DNA of 64,000 nucleotides, from contig JBHOQN010000144.1 in NCBI GenBank assembly GCA_042408965.1, positions 14,020 through 78,019 of the forward strand, in the 5' to 3' direction. The position numbers were made by a program, and so were the translations under genes. Below the pieces are notes generated by a model that was given only the letters and a program-made list of their open reading frames with translations, made no database searches and had not been told where the DNA came from. Below are positions 51,242-60,240 of this stretch, piece by piece (position 1 is the first letter of the stretch; every line of letters begins with the position of its first letter). The stretch comes from Thermogemmatispora sp042408965 (GTDB taxonomy: Bacteria > Chloroflexota > Ktedonobacteria > Ktedonobacterales > Ktedonobacteraceae).

Positions 51242-53512
51242 TTAGCGAGCGGCGGCAGCTCTGGAGGCATCCAGGTCCGCAGATAGAGTCAGCGGTACGA
51301 TTTCGACGATGGCGTTGTAATCGGGAACGCCGGCGGCCCTATCGCAGACACGGCGGCGCACCAGGACGTTACACTCCGGCCAGAAGGCCTGCACATTGCG
51401 TGGTTTGATCTGATCGATATAGATCTGGCAAGCCATGCTCTGACCGTTATCGCTCTTCACCAGCACACGCTCGCCGTTGCGCAGCCCCAGCGCAGCGGCG
51501 TCCTCAGCGCAGATGAAGAGGCTGTCGCGCGGCGCACCGCTCATCGTGTCTTTCTTACCGTAGATCAGACTGTTAAATTGTTTGCCGCGCCGCGTGGAGA
51601 GAATGAAGCGCCCTTCCGGCAGGCTTACCTCCGGCGGCTGGAGCACCGAGAAGTGGGCCTTGCCATCGCGCGTTTTGAAGCGCCCACCCTCGTAGAGGAA
51701 GCGGCCACCGTACTGCACCTGGTCGCCGGGCTTGCGCAATCGCTCGATGCCAGCGTAGAGCGGCATGACACGCGCAATCTCCTCGCGGATAGCCTGAGCG
51801 TTCGCAAAGGTGATCTGCGCTCGCCGCTCCGGGTAGACCCGCGCGGCCACCTCCTGGAAGATCTCCCACTCGCAGCGGGCCTCGCCCACGCGTGGCCCCG
51901 GTATCTCCGGCGTGAAGATAATGCGCCGCTCCGTGCTTGTCTCCGTTCCACCGCCGCCCTGCTCGTAGCGGGTCTGGACCGGCAGCAAGACCACCGTATC
52001 CGCCGGGTCAACCAGCATCTGCGTGGTCACGAAGATATCCTGGTGCACGCGCAGAGGCACCTTCGCCAGCGCCTCGCGCACGTAGTCCGGCTCTGGCAAG
52101 ACCTCGATGAAGTTCCCGCCACTGCAATAGAGGATGTCCAGGTTGCCATCGTAGGCCGCATCGATCATGCTGACAGCGCGCAGACCGGCCCCTTCGGGGA
52201 CCTCGAAGCCCCAGAGCTGACTGAAGCGCTCGACGTCCTCGGGACTGGTGACCGAGGCTCCGCCCGGCAGCGCATCAGGAACGGCCCCGACCTCGGCGCC
52301 TCCCTGAACGCCGCTATGTCCACGGATCGGCACCACACCACAGTGGGGCTTCCCCAGCCAGCCCTGCGAGATGGCGATATTGACCACGGCTTTGACGTTC
52401 TGGACGCCGAAGGTATGCTGGGTGAGGCCCATGCTCCAGATGAGAATGCCGCTGCGAGCCTGGTGAATCAGCTCAGCGAAACGCCGCATATCGTCGCGTG
52501 TCAGGCCACTGTAGCGCTCCAGCATGGCCCAGTCCTGTCTGGCCAGTTCGGCACGCAGCTCCTCCCAACCAGTGGTGTGCTGCTCAATGAAGTCCTGATC
52601 AACCCAGTTCTGCTCGATCAGGCACTTCAAGGTACCATTCAGGAAGGCAATGTCACCTCCGGTAGACACCTGAAAGAAGTCATCCATCAGGCGGGTGCCC
52701 ATGAGAGCGCTTTCAGGAACGGAGGGAACCCAGTAGCGTGTCAGACCTGGCTCTCGGTAGGGATTGATCACCACAATGCGCGTCCCTGCCTTCTTGGCGT
52801 AGTACAGGTACTTGGTGGTCACTGGCTGGTTGTTGGCGATATCGCTGCCGAGGAGCACAAGCAGGTCGGTGCCGATCCAGTCCTTGTAGGAGACTGAGGA
52901 GGCGCCCACCCCCAGCGTCTGTTTGAGAGCTACGGAGCTGGGAGAGTGGCAGATGCGGGCGGCGTTATCGATGTTGTTGGTACCCAGGAAGCGGGCCACC
53001 TTCTGCGCTACGTAGTAGACCTCGTTGGTGATGCCACGCGAGGTCAGATAGAAGGCCAGGCGATCCGGGCGAGTTGCACGGATGCGTTCGGCGATCAGGT
53101 TGAGAGCTTCGTCCCAGGAGACGCGCCGAAAGCCACGCTCGCTGCGCCGGCGTACCATCGGATAGGCCAGGCGCCCCAACTGGCGCAGTTGAGCGCTGGA
53201 GAGCTGTTGGAGCTGCTCGAGGTCCTGTTCCAGCCGCTGCCAGGGCATGGCACCCATCGTGTTGAGCTGGAGAAGATTCAGGCGGATCGTACAGAGGTGG
53301 ATGCCCTCCATCGTCCAGTCATGGATGCCGTAGGTGCCCAGCGAGCATCCGTCGCAGCAGCCTCGGTTGAGGATACGCCAGGCGTAGAGCGGGTGGCGAC
53401 GATTCTGCCAGACCGTTCTGGCGATCTCCCAGAAGTGATGCGGCTTTTTTTCTCCAATTCCAAAGGGCTTCCAGTCAGCCCAGAGCCGGGGAGAGATGAG
53501 CTTGTCTGCCAT
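51242..53512 (-). CDS. FdhF/YdeP-family molybdopterin oxidoreductase
   Basis: The 756-residue protein has the molybdopterin-guanine-dinucleotide oxidoreductase fold: GFRRVSWDEALNLIAERI, AFYLTSRGITNEVYYVAQKVARFLGTNNIDNAARICHSPS, DLLVLLGSDIANNQPVTTKYL, VINPYREPGLTRYW, and C-terminal RRGKQFNSLIYGKKD and NGERVLVKSDNGQSM. The N-terminus has a Cys group (GCCDGCSLGTYG, later HLC), not the full bacterial-formate-dehydrogenase CxxCxxxC motif. Ser (HSPSS) stands at the Mo-ligand position. Substrate may be formate given the OFA-type transporter upstream. An N-terminal frame extension to 54298 is only a shadow of that transporter. Confidence 0.86.
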   Translation of the reverse strand: MADKLISPRLWADWKPFGIGEKKPHHFWEIARTVWQNRRHPLYAWRILNRGCCDGCSLGTYGIHDWTMEGIHLCTIRLNLLQLNTMGAMPWQRLEQDLEQLQQLSSAQLRQLGRLAYPMVRRRSERGFRRVSWDEALNLIAERIRATRPDRLAFYLTSRGITNEVYYVAQKVARFLGTNNIDNAARICHSPSSVALKQTLGVGASSVSYKDWIGTDLLVLLGSDIANNQPVTTKYLYYAKKAGTRIVVINPYREPGLTRYWVPSVPESALMGTRLMDDFFQVSTGGDIAFLNGTLKCLIEQNWVDQDFIEQHTTGWEELRAELARQDWAMLERYSGLTRDDMRRFAELIHQARSGILIWSMGLTQHTFGVQNVKAVVNIAISQGWLGKPHCGVVPIRGHSGVQGGAEVGAVPDALPGGASVTSPEDVERFSQLWGFEVPEGAGLRAVSMIDAAYDGNLDILYCSGGNFIEVLPEPDYVREALAKVPLRVHQDIFVTTQMLVDPADTVVLLPVQTRYEQGGGGTETSTERRIIFTPEIPGPRVGEARCEWEIFQEVAARVYPERRAQITFANAQAIREEIARVMPLYAGIERLRKPGDQVQYGGRFLYEGGRFKTRDGKAHFSVLQPPEVSLPEGRFILSTRRGKQFNSLIYGKKDTMSGAPRDSLFICAEDAAALGLRNGERVLVKSDNGQSMACQIYIDQIKPRNVQAFWPECNVLVRRRVCDRAAGVPDYNAIVEIVPLTLSADLDASRAAAAR

Positions 53513-53649
53513 AGCTTTTCTACCTCGCAATGACGATCGCCCGGTCGCGACCAGGCCGGGCTGCGTGTGAGAACAGGGTATCGTCCGCCAGCGCAGCCTC
53601 GACGCGCTCGTATGCGCCCTGCTACTCGGATGATGGAATGCGCCACTCC

Positions 53650-54900
53650 TCAGACGGCGGCCGGCTCGCCAATCGTCGCGATCCTTGGTGGGCGGGTGAC
53701 CAGGGGAAGCAAGAAGCTCAGCGCCATGATGACCGCCAGAGCAATCAGGGCCACCAGATAGCCGCCCGTGCGATCCTTCACCTGAGCGATCAAGATCGGG
53801 CCGAGCACTCCACCGGCACTCCAGGCGGTCAGCATCAGGCCATAGATCGAGCCAGCGTTGCGGGGACCGAAATAGTCGGCGGTGAAGGCTGGCATCGTGC
53901 CGAAGCCACCTCCGTAGCAGAGTGCGACGATCAGGGCCGGAACGACCAGGAGGGCGAAGGATTGAACGAAGATGGCCATGAGGATAAAGAGGACCAGTTG
54001 CAAGGCAAACATCGCCATAAAGACCAGGCGCCGCCCGATCAGGTCTGAGAACCAGGCCCACAGAAAGCGCCCGGCAGCGTTGAAGATGGCGATCAGGCTG
54101 ACGAAGAGCGTGGCGACTGCGTCGGCCGCACCGGCGCTGAGGGCGAGTGGCTTGGCCTGGGAGATAATCGCGATCCCGGCTGTCACGTTGAGGGCCAGGA
54201 TGCCCCAGAGAGCGTACCACTGCCAGCACGTCAGGGCCTCCGCAGGACTCAGATCGCGCGCTGCCCGCTGCGCACTCAGTCGCTCGCCAGGCTGCCATCC
54301 AGCGGGCTGGTAGCCTTCAGGAGGATTAGCGTAGAACTGGGAGGCGATGCCGACCATGATCAAGTAGGCGATGCCCAGAATGGCAAAGGTTGCCCCCACT
54401 CCCAGCGCATGAATCAGGGCTGTGGCCACCGGCGCTGCCAGGACGGCGCCACCACCAAACCCGCAGACGGCCAGGCCGGTGACCATGCCACGCCTGTCGG
54501 GAAACCATTTCACCAACGTCGCCACTGGAACAATGTAGCCCAGACCCATCCCCAGGCCGCCGATCACGCCATACGTCAGGTAGAGCAGCCAGAGCTGGTC
54601 GCCGGTGAACCCCGCCAGAAAGACCCCCAGCCCATAGCAGAATGCCGCCGTTGTGCCGACGATGCGCGGACCCACACGATCCATCCAGAAGCCGCCGATA
54701 GCGGCACCGATGCCCAGGACCGCGATGGCGATGGTAAAAGTGAGGGTGACCTCGGTGTTACTCCAGTGGTGCAGGCTCTGGAGCGGGGGAACAAAGACGC
54801 TCCAGGCATAGACTGATCCCAGGGCCAGTTGCATGACAATGGCTGCAATGACGATGATCCAGCGATTGCGTACCTGTACCGTCCTGCTTTCTGTCGCCAT
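53650..54900 (-). CDS. MFS transporter, oxalate/formate antiporter (OFA) family
   Basis: The 416-residue protein has twelve hydrophobic helices and the OFA pattern: MQLALGSVYAWSVFVPPLQ in helix 1, IGGFWMDRVGPRIVG, GLGMGLGYIVPVATLVKWFPDRRGMVTGLAVCGFGGGA, and the mirrored second half. OFA carriers exchange oxalate and formate or carry related carboxylates. It lies 137 nt upstream of the molybdopterin oxidoreductase on the same strand, suggesting that its substrate feeds the enzyme. ATG 54900 follows AAAGGACGAG. Confidence 0.88.
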   Translation of the reverse strand: MATESRTVQVRNRWIIVIAAIVMQLALGSVYAWSVFVPPLQSLHHWSNTEVTLTFTIAIAVLGIGAAIGGFWMDRVGPRIVGTTAAFCYGLGVFLAGFTGDQLWLLYLTYGVIGGLGMGLGYIVPVATLVKWFPDRRGMVTGLAVCGFGGGAVLAAPVATALIHALGVGATFAILGIAYLIMVGIASQFYANPPEGYQPAGWQPGERLSAQRAARDLSPAEALTCWQWYALWGILALNVTAGIAIISQAKPLALSAGAADAVATLFVSLIAIFNAAGRFLWAWFSDLIGRRLVFMAMFALQLVLFILMAIFVQSFALLVVPALIVALCYGGGFGTMPAFTADYFGPRNAGSIYGLMLTAWSAGGVLGPILIAQVKDRTGGYLVALIALAVIMALSFLLPLVTRPPRIATIGEPAAV

Positions 54901-55629
54901 AAACTCGTCCTTTCTGTCTGCTTGCCTTGCGCTTTCGGCCCGTCATGTCGGCGCCGGAGAGAAACATTGTACGAGACAAGACGCCAGATAGATGAAACGT
55001 GCTCAGCCGCTCTGGCTCAGGAAGGACGATAGAGCGCCGCTCAATGAGCTTGCCTGTGTGGCGGGGGCGTAGGATGGGCGGCGGCTACCTTGCCTCCTGG
55101 ACCCGAGGGCCGGCGGGTTCCCTGCCACGCACAGGGAGCTGACCCCGCGCCATGCCATATGCAGTTGTACGAGCACATGCGCGGTCCGTTTGCCCATCTC
55201 CCTCCGCCAGCGAGCGATCGCTCACCGCAGAGAGCAGAGACGCCATGAGGCTGACGTCCGCGCTAGATCCGTAGGGCGACGCTGCAGCCGTTCCGCCCGT
55301 CATGGTCGGAAGAAGAGCGTCGCATGGGCAACCGGGGCAGCTCAGCGTATAGCCTCGGTGGCCCGATCCGTGGCTACACCTGCCCGGTACCTGTACTGGA
55401 TAGCGAGCTGCTCTGACGAGCTAGTATCTTGAACAAGTATACCCAACCCACAGAAGTGAATCAAGATATGCTCATGGTTGGCGATGCACTTGTCCTCATG
55501 GAGGCGATTCTGGAGGGAGTCAGGCCGCTGGAGCCTGACTGAACTGCCAGCGCAGGCTCCATTGACAGGCCGGGAGTCCAACAGTATCATACAGGCAGAT
55601 CCAGCTATCATAAAGGGAGCGACCAGCGC
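54901..55629. other. Divergent intergenic region of 729 nt
   Basis: No gene could be supported. Open frames on both strands (60-90 residues) lack ribosome sites. The only strong site is the promoter at 55562-55590. The stretch is less GC-biased from 55400 to 55500, without repeats I could recognise. Confidence 0.5.
55562..55590 (+). promoter_or_regulatory. Promoter of the MftM-like methyltransferase gene
   Basis: TTGACA (55562-55567), exact 17-nt spacer, TATCAT (55585-55590), 39 nt before the start codon at 55630. Confidence 0.65.
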
Positions 55630-56652
55630 ATGCCAGAGAGCGATGAGCAGGTGCCATCTGGAGAGTCAGAGCGCGCGCGGCTCCGTCAGAGGCGGGCCTA
55701 TGCCGTGACCGCCGATCATTTCCGCGTGATAGCCCAGCCAGGACCCCTCTTTGCACGTACCAGAGCTGCGCTGAGGCGGCAGGGCTGGTCAGTGAAAGAG
55801 ACGCCGCATTTTCTCCTGGCACAGGCCACACCTGGAGCGTCCTTCTTACTGGTGCATCGTTTCTCCGCCGAGGAGATCGATAATAATGTCGTAGACTACC
55901 TGCTGCAGGAGCTGGCTGTGGAGGGTCCGCTCTCCTCCGAGCGGGATTTCCAGGCCGCGTTTGAGGGGCTGGTTGTCTCTCTCTTTCCCATTGATCCGCT
56001 GGCGGCCTGGGGACGTTTCGCTTTCAATACCTTCGTGGGGCTGAGAGAGCGCCTGGAGGTACTGGAAAGTACGGAGACAGGTCATCCGGGAGTGGCGGCC
56101 GATACCATGACCACCTTTGCCACCATCTATCAGCGGCTGTTTGCGCTGATTGCCGGCACGAGCTTGCTGGATGTCGGCTGTGCCTGCGCCTTCTGGCCGC
56201 TCTTCGTCGCAGAACGCAGGCTCTGCCCGGCCGGACAGATTGTGGCCAGCGATCAGCGTGCCGACGCCCTGCAGCTCTCAGCGCTACTGGCATCGCTGGT
56301 CGGAATTGAGGGACTGCGCTTTCGGCAGGCCGATGTGCTGCAGCCTGCCTTTGCAGACCTGGGCAGCTTTGGCACCGTGAGCGCGATTCATGTGCTGGAG
56401 CATCTGGAGGAGGAGCAACTGCCCCTCGCCCTGAGGCATTTACTGCAGGTAACGCAGCAGCGTCTGCTGATTGTCGTTCCCTTTGAGCGCGAGGCGCAGG
56501 CCTTTTATGGGCATCGTCAGACCTTCTCAGCCGAGAAGCTGTGCTACTGGGGAGCGTGGTGTGTGGAGCAACTGGGAGGGGCTGCAGACTACTGGTATGA
56601 GGACCTCCTGGGAGGACTGCTGGTCGTCGAGCGGCACCCCAAGGGGATCTGA
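55630..56652 (+). CDS. SAM-dependent methyltransferase resembling MftM
   Basis: The 340-residue protein has a C-terminal class I methyltransferase: LLDVGCACAFWPLFVAER (motif I), GQIVASDQRADALQL, FRQADVLQP, and SAIHVLEHLEEEQLPLALRHLLQVTQQRLLIVVPFEREAQAFYGHRQTFS. The HVLEHL and VPFE...YGH blocks resemble the mycofactocin-oligosaccharide methyltransferase MftM. The first ~140 residues have no recognised domain. No other mycofactocin genes are nearby, so the assignment is tentative. ATG 55630 follows AAGGGAG. It has its own strong promoter and converges on the GH74 gene. Confidence 0.75.
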   Translation: MPESDEQVPSGESERARLRQRRAYAVTADHFRVIAQPGPLFARTRAALRRQGWSVKETPHFLLAQATPGASFLLVHRFSAEEIDNNVVDYLLQELAVEGPLSSERDFQAAFEGLVVSLFPIDPLAAWGRFAFNTFVGLRERLEVLESTETGHPGVAADTMTTFATIYQRLFALIAGTSLLDVGCACAFWPLFVAERRLCPAGQIVASDQRADALQLSALLASLVGIEGLRFRQADVLQPAFADLGSFGTVSAIHVLEHLEEEQLPLALRHLLQVTQQRLLIVVPFEREAQAFYGHRQTFSAEKLCYWGAWCVEQLGGAADYWYEDLLGGLLVVERHPKGI

Positions 56653-56686
56653 TCGAGGTCCAGCGAGTATGCAGTGCTGAACCTCA

Positions 56687-56719
56687 AGGGGAGCAGGTTC
56701 TCTAAGAACCTGCTCCCCT
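56687..56719. terminator. Perfect 15-bp hairpin between convergent genes
   Basis: AGGGGAGCAGGTTCT (56687-56701) and AGAACCTGCTCCCCT (56705-56719) pair perfectly with a 3-nt loop. It lies 34 nt after the methyltransferase stop and 47 nt from the GH74 stop. No T-tract. Confidence 0.65.
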
Positions 56720-56766
56720 CACGGTGAGACTGTCAGCAGGCAGTCTCTGTGCTATAGCCAGGATGC

Positions 56767-59718
56767 CTAGACGATCTTGCAGACCGTGCCGTTCAGAGTA
56801 AAGGCCGTGGGAGTGGGGTTGCTGCCGCTCCATGTGCCGTTGAAGCCCGGATAGACCGAGGCGCCCGGCGCGATCGAGCCATTATAGCTGGCGTTGGTGA
56901 TCGTGACCTGACTTCCCTGCTGCGTGAAGACGCCGTTCCAGCCCTGGGAGACCGTCTGATTGCCGGGGAAGGTAAAGGTCAGCGTCCAGCCATTGATTGT
57001 CGCTGAGCCGGTATTCGTGATCGTCAGATTCGCCGTAAAGCCGCCCGGCCACTGATTGACCGCGTAGTGCACGCTACAGCTCAAGCCAGCGCCTGGTGTG
57101 GGGCTGGGAGTAGCCGTTGGCGTAGTTGTTGGCCGCGGTGTCGGGCTGGGTGTGGGGCTGGGAGTAGCCGTTGGCGTAGTTGTCGGCCGCGGTGTCGGAG
57201 TTGGCGTCGGCGTCGAGGTCGCTGTAGCCGTTGACGTTGCTGTTGGCGTCGGCGTCGTGCTGGAGCTGGCGATGTCGCCATAGACGATGCCAAAGCCATT
57301 GGTGCCCACGTAGACCCGCCCGTAGATGCGCGGATCACCCGTGATCGTTGTGACGATCGCATACTGATGCTGACTATCATTGATCAGCACCCAGGTGTTC
57401 CCCCCATCGTCGGAGCGGAAGATGCCGCGCACACCGCCGACGATCCCGCTGATGTAGATCGCTGGATAGCTCCGACCAGGGGCGGCCATGCCGAAGCCGA
57501 TCTTATCGGCACCGGTCAGGCTGGTCAGCTTCGTGAAGGTGTTGCCACCGTCCGTCGAGTGCCAGAGTCCATAGTCGCTCGTACCGGTATTGCCACCGGC
57601 CACCCAGACGTCGCCCTCGTGGCCGGGCACAGCTTTGACCACCACCGAGTCGCCGGCCTGTGGCAGACCCGTTGCCGTCGAGGCAGTGAAGGTCGCGCCA
57701 CCGTCCGTGCTGAGCCAGAATTTCCCCTGACCATAGGCGTAGAACTTCTTAGGGTTCACGCGATCAGAGGCGACCACCGCGTTCTGGGGCACATTCGCCG
57801 AGGCGATCCAGGTGTTGCCGTTGTCGGTCGAGTAAGAGACCGGAGCATTGGACGGTGCCCAGAGCACGCGACTGGCATCAGCGGCCGCGGCGACTGTGCC
57901 ACCATTCTGCGAGACGCCAGGGATATCCTTGTTCCCCGCGAACCAGGTTGCGCCGCCGTCGTAGCTGAAGGCCGTACTGGTGACTGGCGGACTGGCGCCG
58001 GGATTGCCGTAGCCAACACGCACCATAAAGTTCGGGTTCAGTTCAGCATAGTCGATAGCCGCGTACGAGCCAGCGTAGGGAATGTAGTACATCTCAGCGG
58101 GTGACTGGGTCAGGCTATCGTGGCGGAAGCCACTGATGTCGCCCAGCGTGCTGTAGAGATGGGCATTAGCAGGCGGGCTGACCAGATCAGTGACGGCCGT
58201 CTCCTCGATGCCCGGCGCCATGCTCTTGAGGTTCACGACCCCGCCGCTGGCGTACTTATCCCAGGCGGTGAGGTTGTTGGTTGCGTAGAGCGTGGCACCG
58301 GTGCCATACATCATACGGTCCGAGTTAAAGGGATCGATGTTCATGCCCTCGATCATCCAGCCCAGCTTGACCGCTGGCACCGGCGCCACCGGGTTTTTAT
58401 TCCCGAAGTCGAGCCAGGGAGCGTTGGAGACATCGATCGTGTAGTAGAGATTACGGTTAGGGTAGCTGGCCCAGCTCCAGATCGGCTCCCAGCTTGCTCC
58501 ACCATTGGTCGTGCGGAAGAGTTGAGCGTCAGGCCACCAGGAGTTCACACTAGCCACCACGATGGTGCCTGGATGCTGCAGATCGACCGCCAGCCCGCCG
58601 TAGCCGAAGTAGTCGTTAGAGCTGTCGGAGCCAGGAACAGGGCTGATCTTCGTCCAGGTGCCCGTGCTGGGAACGAATTTCCAGACATCGCCGCGGCTGC
58701 CGTTGTAGGGTCCCTCCCAGTCGCTGTAGGTCACATAGAGCGTGCCCTGGGAGTCGAGCTTGCCCTGATGCGGCAGGTAGCCGGTTGAGGCATCACTGGT
58801 GGTGCTCCAGGTTGCCCCGCCAGTGCAGGTGACCGTAGTGCCGCTCACGCTGCAGGTTGGCTCGCCAGGGATGGGAGCCCAGGTGGCCCCTCCATCGGTG
58901 CTGCGGTAGATATTATTGGCTCCGCTGCGATTGTCAGCGACACCCACATAGATGGTCTGCGTCGGGCTGCCCGGCTTGCCTGTTGAGGGATCGAAGGTGA
59001 CCCAGACGATCCCCACAGGGTCGCTGAGATAACCGCTACTGTCATTGGGGTTTTCTGCGAAGGGACCAGTGTCGGGGAAGTTAGTCACTTTGCTCCAGGT
59101 CACGCCGTAATCCGTGCTTTTCCAGAGGCCATTGCCGCTGCGCGCGCCAAGGTAGAGAATGGCGTCGTCGTTGGGATCAACAGCCAGGCGCTCACTCATG
59201 CCGCGTCCAGGCATATTACCGCCCATCTTGAACGGCATGGGCGTGATCTGGAAGGTGTTACCGTAATCGGTCGAGCGCAGAATCGCCCCATTCTGGCTCG
59301 TCCAGGAGTTGGTGTAGAGGCCAGCCGCGATGTAGAGGCGATTGGGCTGGACAGGATCACTGGCCAGGCTTTCGACACCGGCCATGTTCCAGTTGTCGGG
59401 GGTCACCCAGGCCATCAGCTGCGTCCAGGTGCTGGTGCTGGGATTCCAGCGATAGGCTCCGCCAATATCGGTCCGCGCGTAGATCAGGTCCTTCTGTTTG
59501 GGGTTGAAGATCACGTCCGTGATGAAACCACCACCACCACCGGTGACAACGTTGTTCCAGGTGTAGGCCTGGGTAGCGGCCGTCGCGGCTCCTGCCGCGT
59601 GCGAGGCCATGATACCGTTCACGGCCAGGGCAGGAAGAAGGCTGAGGAGCATGCCCATGAGAGGCATGATCACCAGGAGCCACCTGCGCCTGCGTGGAGG
59701 GGATACGTCTTCTGTCAT
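56767..59718 (-). CDS. Secreted GH74 xyloglucanase with C-terminal CBM2
   Basis: From ATG 59718 (after AAAGGAG) the protein has 983 residues. A basic N-terminus and hydrophobic helix (about 13-35) form a signal or anchor. The GH74 module (about 50-790) is built of beta-propeller repeats such as IYARTDIGGAYRWNPST (Asp84 aligns with a catalytic Asp), WKSTDYGVTWSKV, YRSTDGGATWAPI, LFRTTNGGASWEPI and RSDDGGNTWVLI. A Thr/Pro linker follows, then a CBM2 (about 875-983, CSVHYAVNQWPGGFTANLTI) that binds cellulose. It cleaves xyloglucan in the plant cell wall. It diverges from the XRE regulator gene. Confidence 0.94.
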   Translation of the reverse strand: MTEDVSPPRRRRWLLVIMPLMGMLLSLLPALAVNGIMASHAAGAATAATQAYTWNNVVTGGGGGFITDVIFNPKQKDLIYARTDIGGAYRWNPSTSTWTQLMAWVTPDNWNMAGVESLASDPVQPNRLYIAAGLYTNSWTSQNGAILRSTDYGNTFQITPMPFKMGGNMPGRGMSERLAVDPNDDAILYLGARSGNGLWKSTDYGVTWSKVTNFPDTGPFAENPNDSSGYLSDPVGIVWVTFDPSTGKPGSPTQTIYVGVADNRSGANNIYRSTDGGATWAPIPGEPTCSVSGTTVTCTGGATWSTTSDASTGYLPHQGKLDSQGTLYVTYSDWEGPYNGSRGDVWKFVPSTGTWTKISPVPGSDSSNDYFGYGGLAVDLQHPGTIVVASVNSWWPDAQLFRTTNGGASWEPIWSWASYPNRNLYYTIDVSNAPWLDFGNKNPVAPVPAVKLGWMIEGMNIDPFNSDRMMYGTGATLYATNNLTAWDKYASGGVVNLKSMAPGIEETAVTDLVSPPANAHLYSTLGDISGFRHDSLTQSPAEMYYIPYAGSYAAIDYAELNPNFMVRVGYGNPGASPPVTSTAFSYDGGATWFAGNKDIPGVSQNGGTVAAAADASRVLWAPSNAPVSYSTDNGNTWIASANVPQNAVVASDRVNPKKFYAYGQGKFWLSTDGGATFTASTATGLPQAGDSVVVKAVPGHEGDVWVAGGNTGTSDYGLWHSTDGGNTFTKLTSLTGADKIGFGMAAPGRSYPAIYISGIVGGVRGIFRSDDGGNTWVLINDSQHQYAIVTTITGDPRIYGRVYVGTNGFGIVYGDIASSSTTPTPTATSTATATSTPTPTPTPRPTTTPTATPSPTPSPTPRPTTTPTATPSPTPGAGLSCSVHYAVNQWPGGFTANLTITNTGSATINGWTLTFTFPGNQTVSQGWNGVFTQQGSQVTITNASYNGSIAPGASVYPGFNGTWSGSNPTPTAFTLNGTVCKIV
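57095..57202 (-). repeat. 54-nt tandem repeat encoding the Thr/Pro linker of the GH74 enzyme
   Basis: Two copies start at 57095 and 57149 and are nearly identical; they encode an 18-residue unit of TP/SPTP/RPTT pattern. Linkers of this kind are flexible and often O-glycosylated. Confidence 0.7.
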
Positions 59719-60240
59719 CGAGAGCACTCCTTTGCAGCGGTAATCCAGGAGAACGGGCGCGGTTGCTGGCGGGCCTTTCTCTGGCCTCTGTCCTTGATGA
59801 TAGCGCTCCCAGAAGGGGAAAAGGAATGGCATCTCCTGGGCAGGTAATAGGCAGATATGCGGCAGGCCAGCCTGGCTCTCTGCAAGAAGAAGCGCTGCAG
59901 AGTAGAGATAGCGAATACGAATGAATATGGAGTATAGATGTATGAATTTATAATTGGTGTACGCAGGCCTGGAGGGAGGTTGCTACCGGCCGCAGGTAAT
60001 GCTACAATAGCAATCGTAAACGGTTCCGTAATCGGTTACGTGACAGATGAAGGTGCTGAAAGCCGCATCGTAGGAAGCATCTCTCATTGTGCGACGCTCT
60101 GAGGAGTGGAAGGTGTACAATCGAAAGAGCACGATGCGGAGAGACGCTGTGAGGTTGCGATCAGCAACGGCCGTCACAGGACTGGTGAGCAGGATGCTCT
60201 CAGATCAGCCATTGCTGCGAGGTCTTTGGAGGAGACACGC
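59719..60240. promoter_or_regulatory. Divergent regulatory region between GH74 and XRE genes
   Basis: An AT-rich core (about 59895-59960) contains TATAAT at 59949-59954 on the plus strand and a leftward TATACT at 59936-59931. CGGTTCCGT (60021-60029) and CGGTTACGT (60033-60041) form a direct repeat at 12-bp offset. The second overlaps the dyad CGTAATCGGTTACG (60027-60040), which has the central CG of LacI-type operators. No gene is seen between the two start codons. Confidence 0.5.

Noticed and set aside
53513..54298. N-terminal extension of the molybdopterin oxidoreductase frame
   Set aside because: The extra ~260 residues overlap the transporter gene in another frame and do not look like protein. 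The true start with MADKLISPRLW is at 53512.
57367..58788. Two long plus-strand frames (245 and 222 codons) opposite the GH74 gene
   Set aside because: Both are antisense shadows of the repetitive beta-propeller coding sequence; no ribosome sites or domains.
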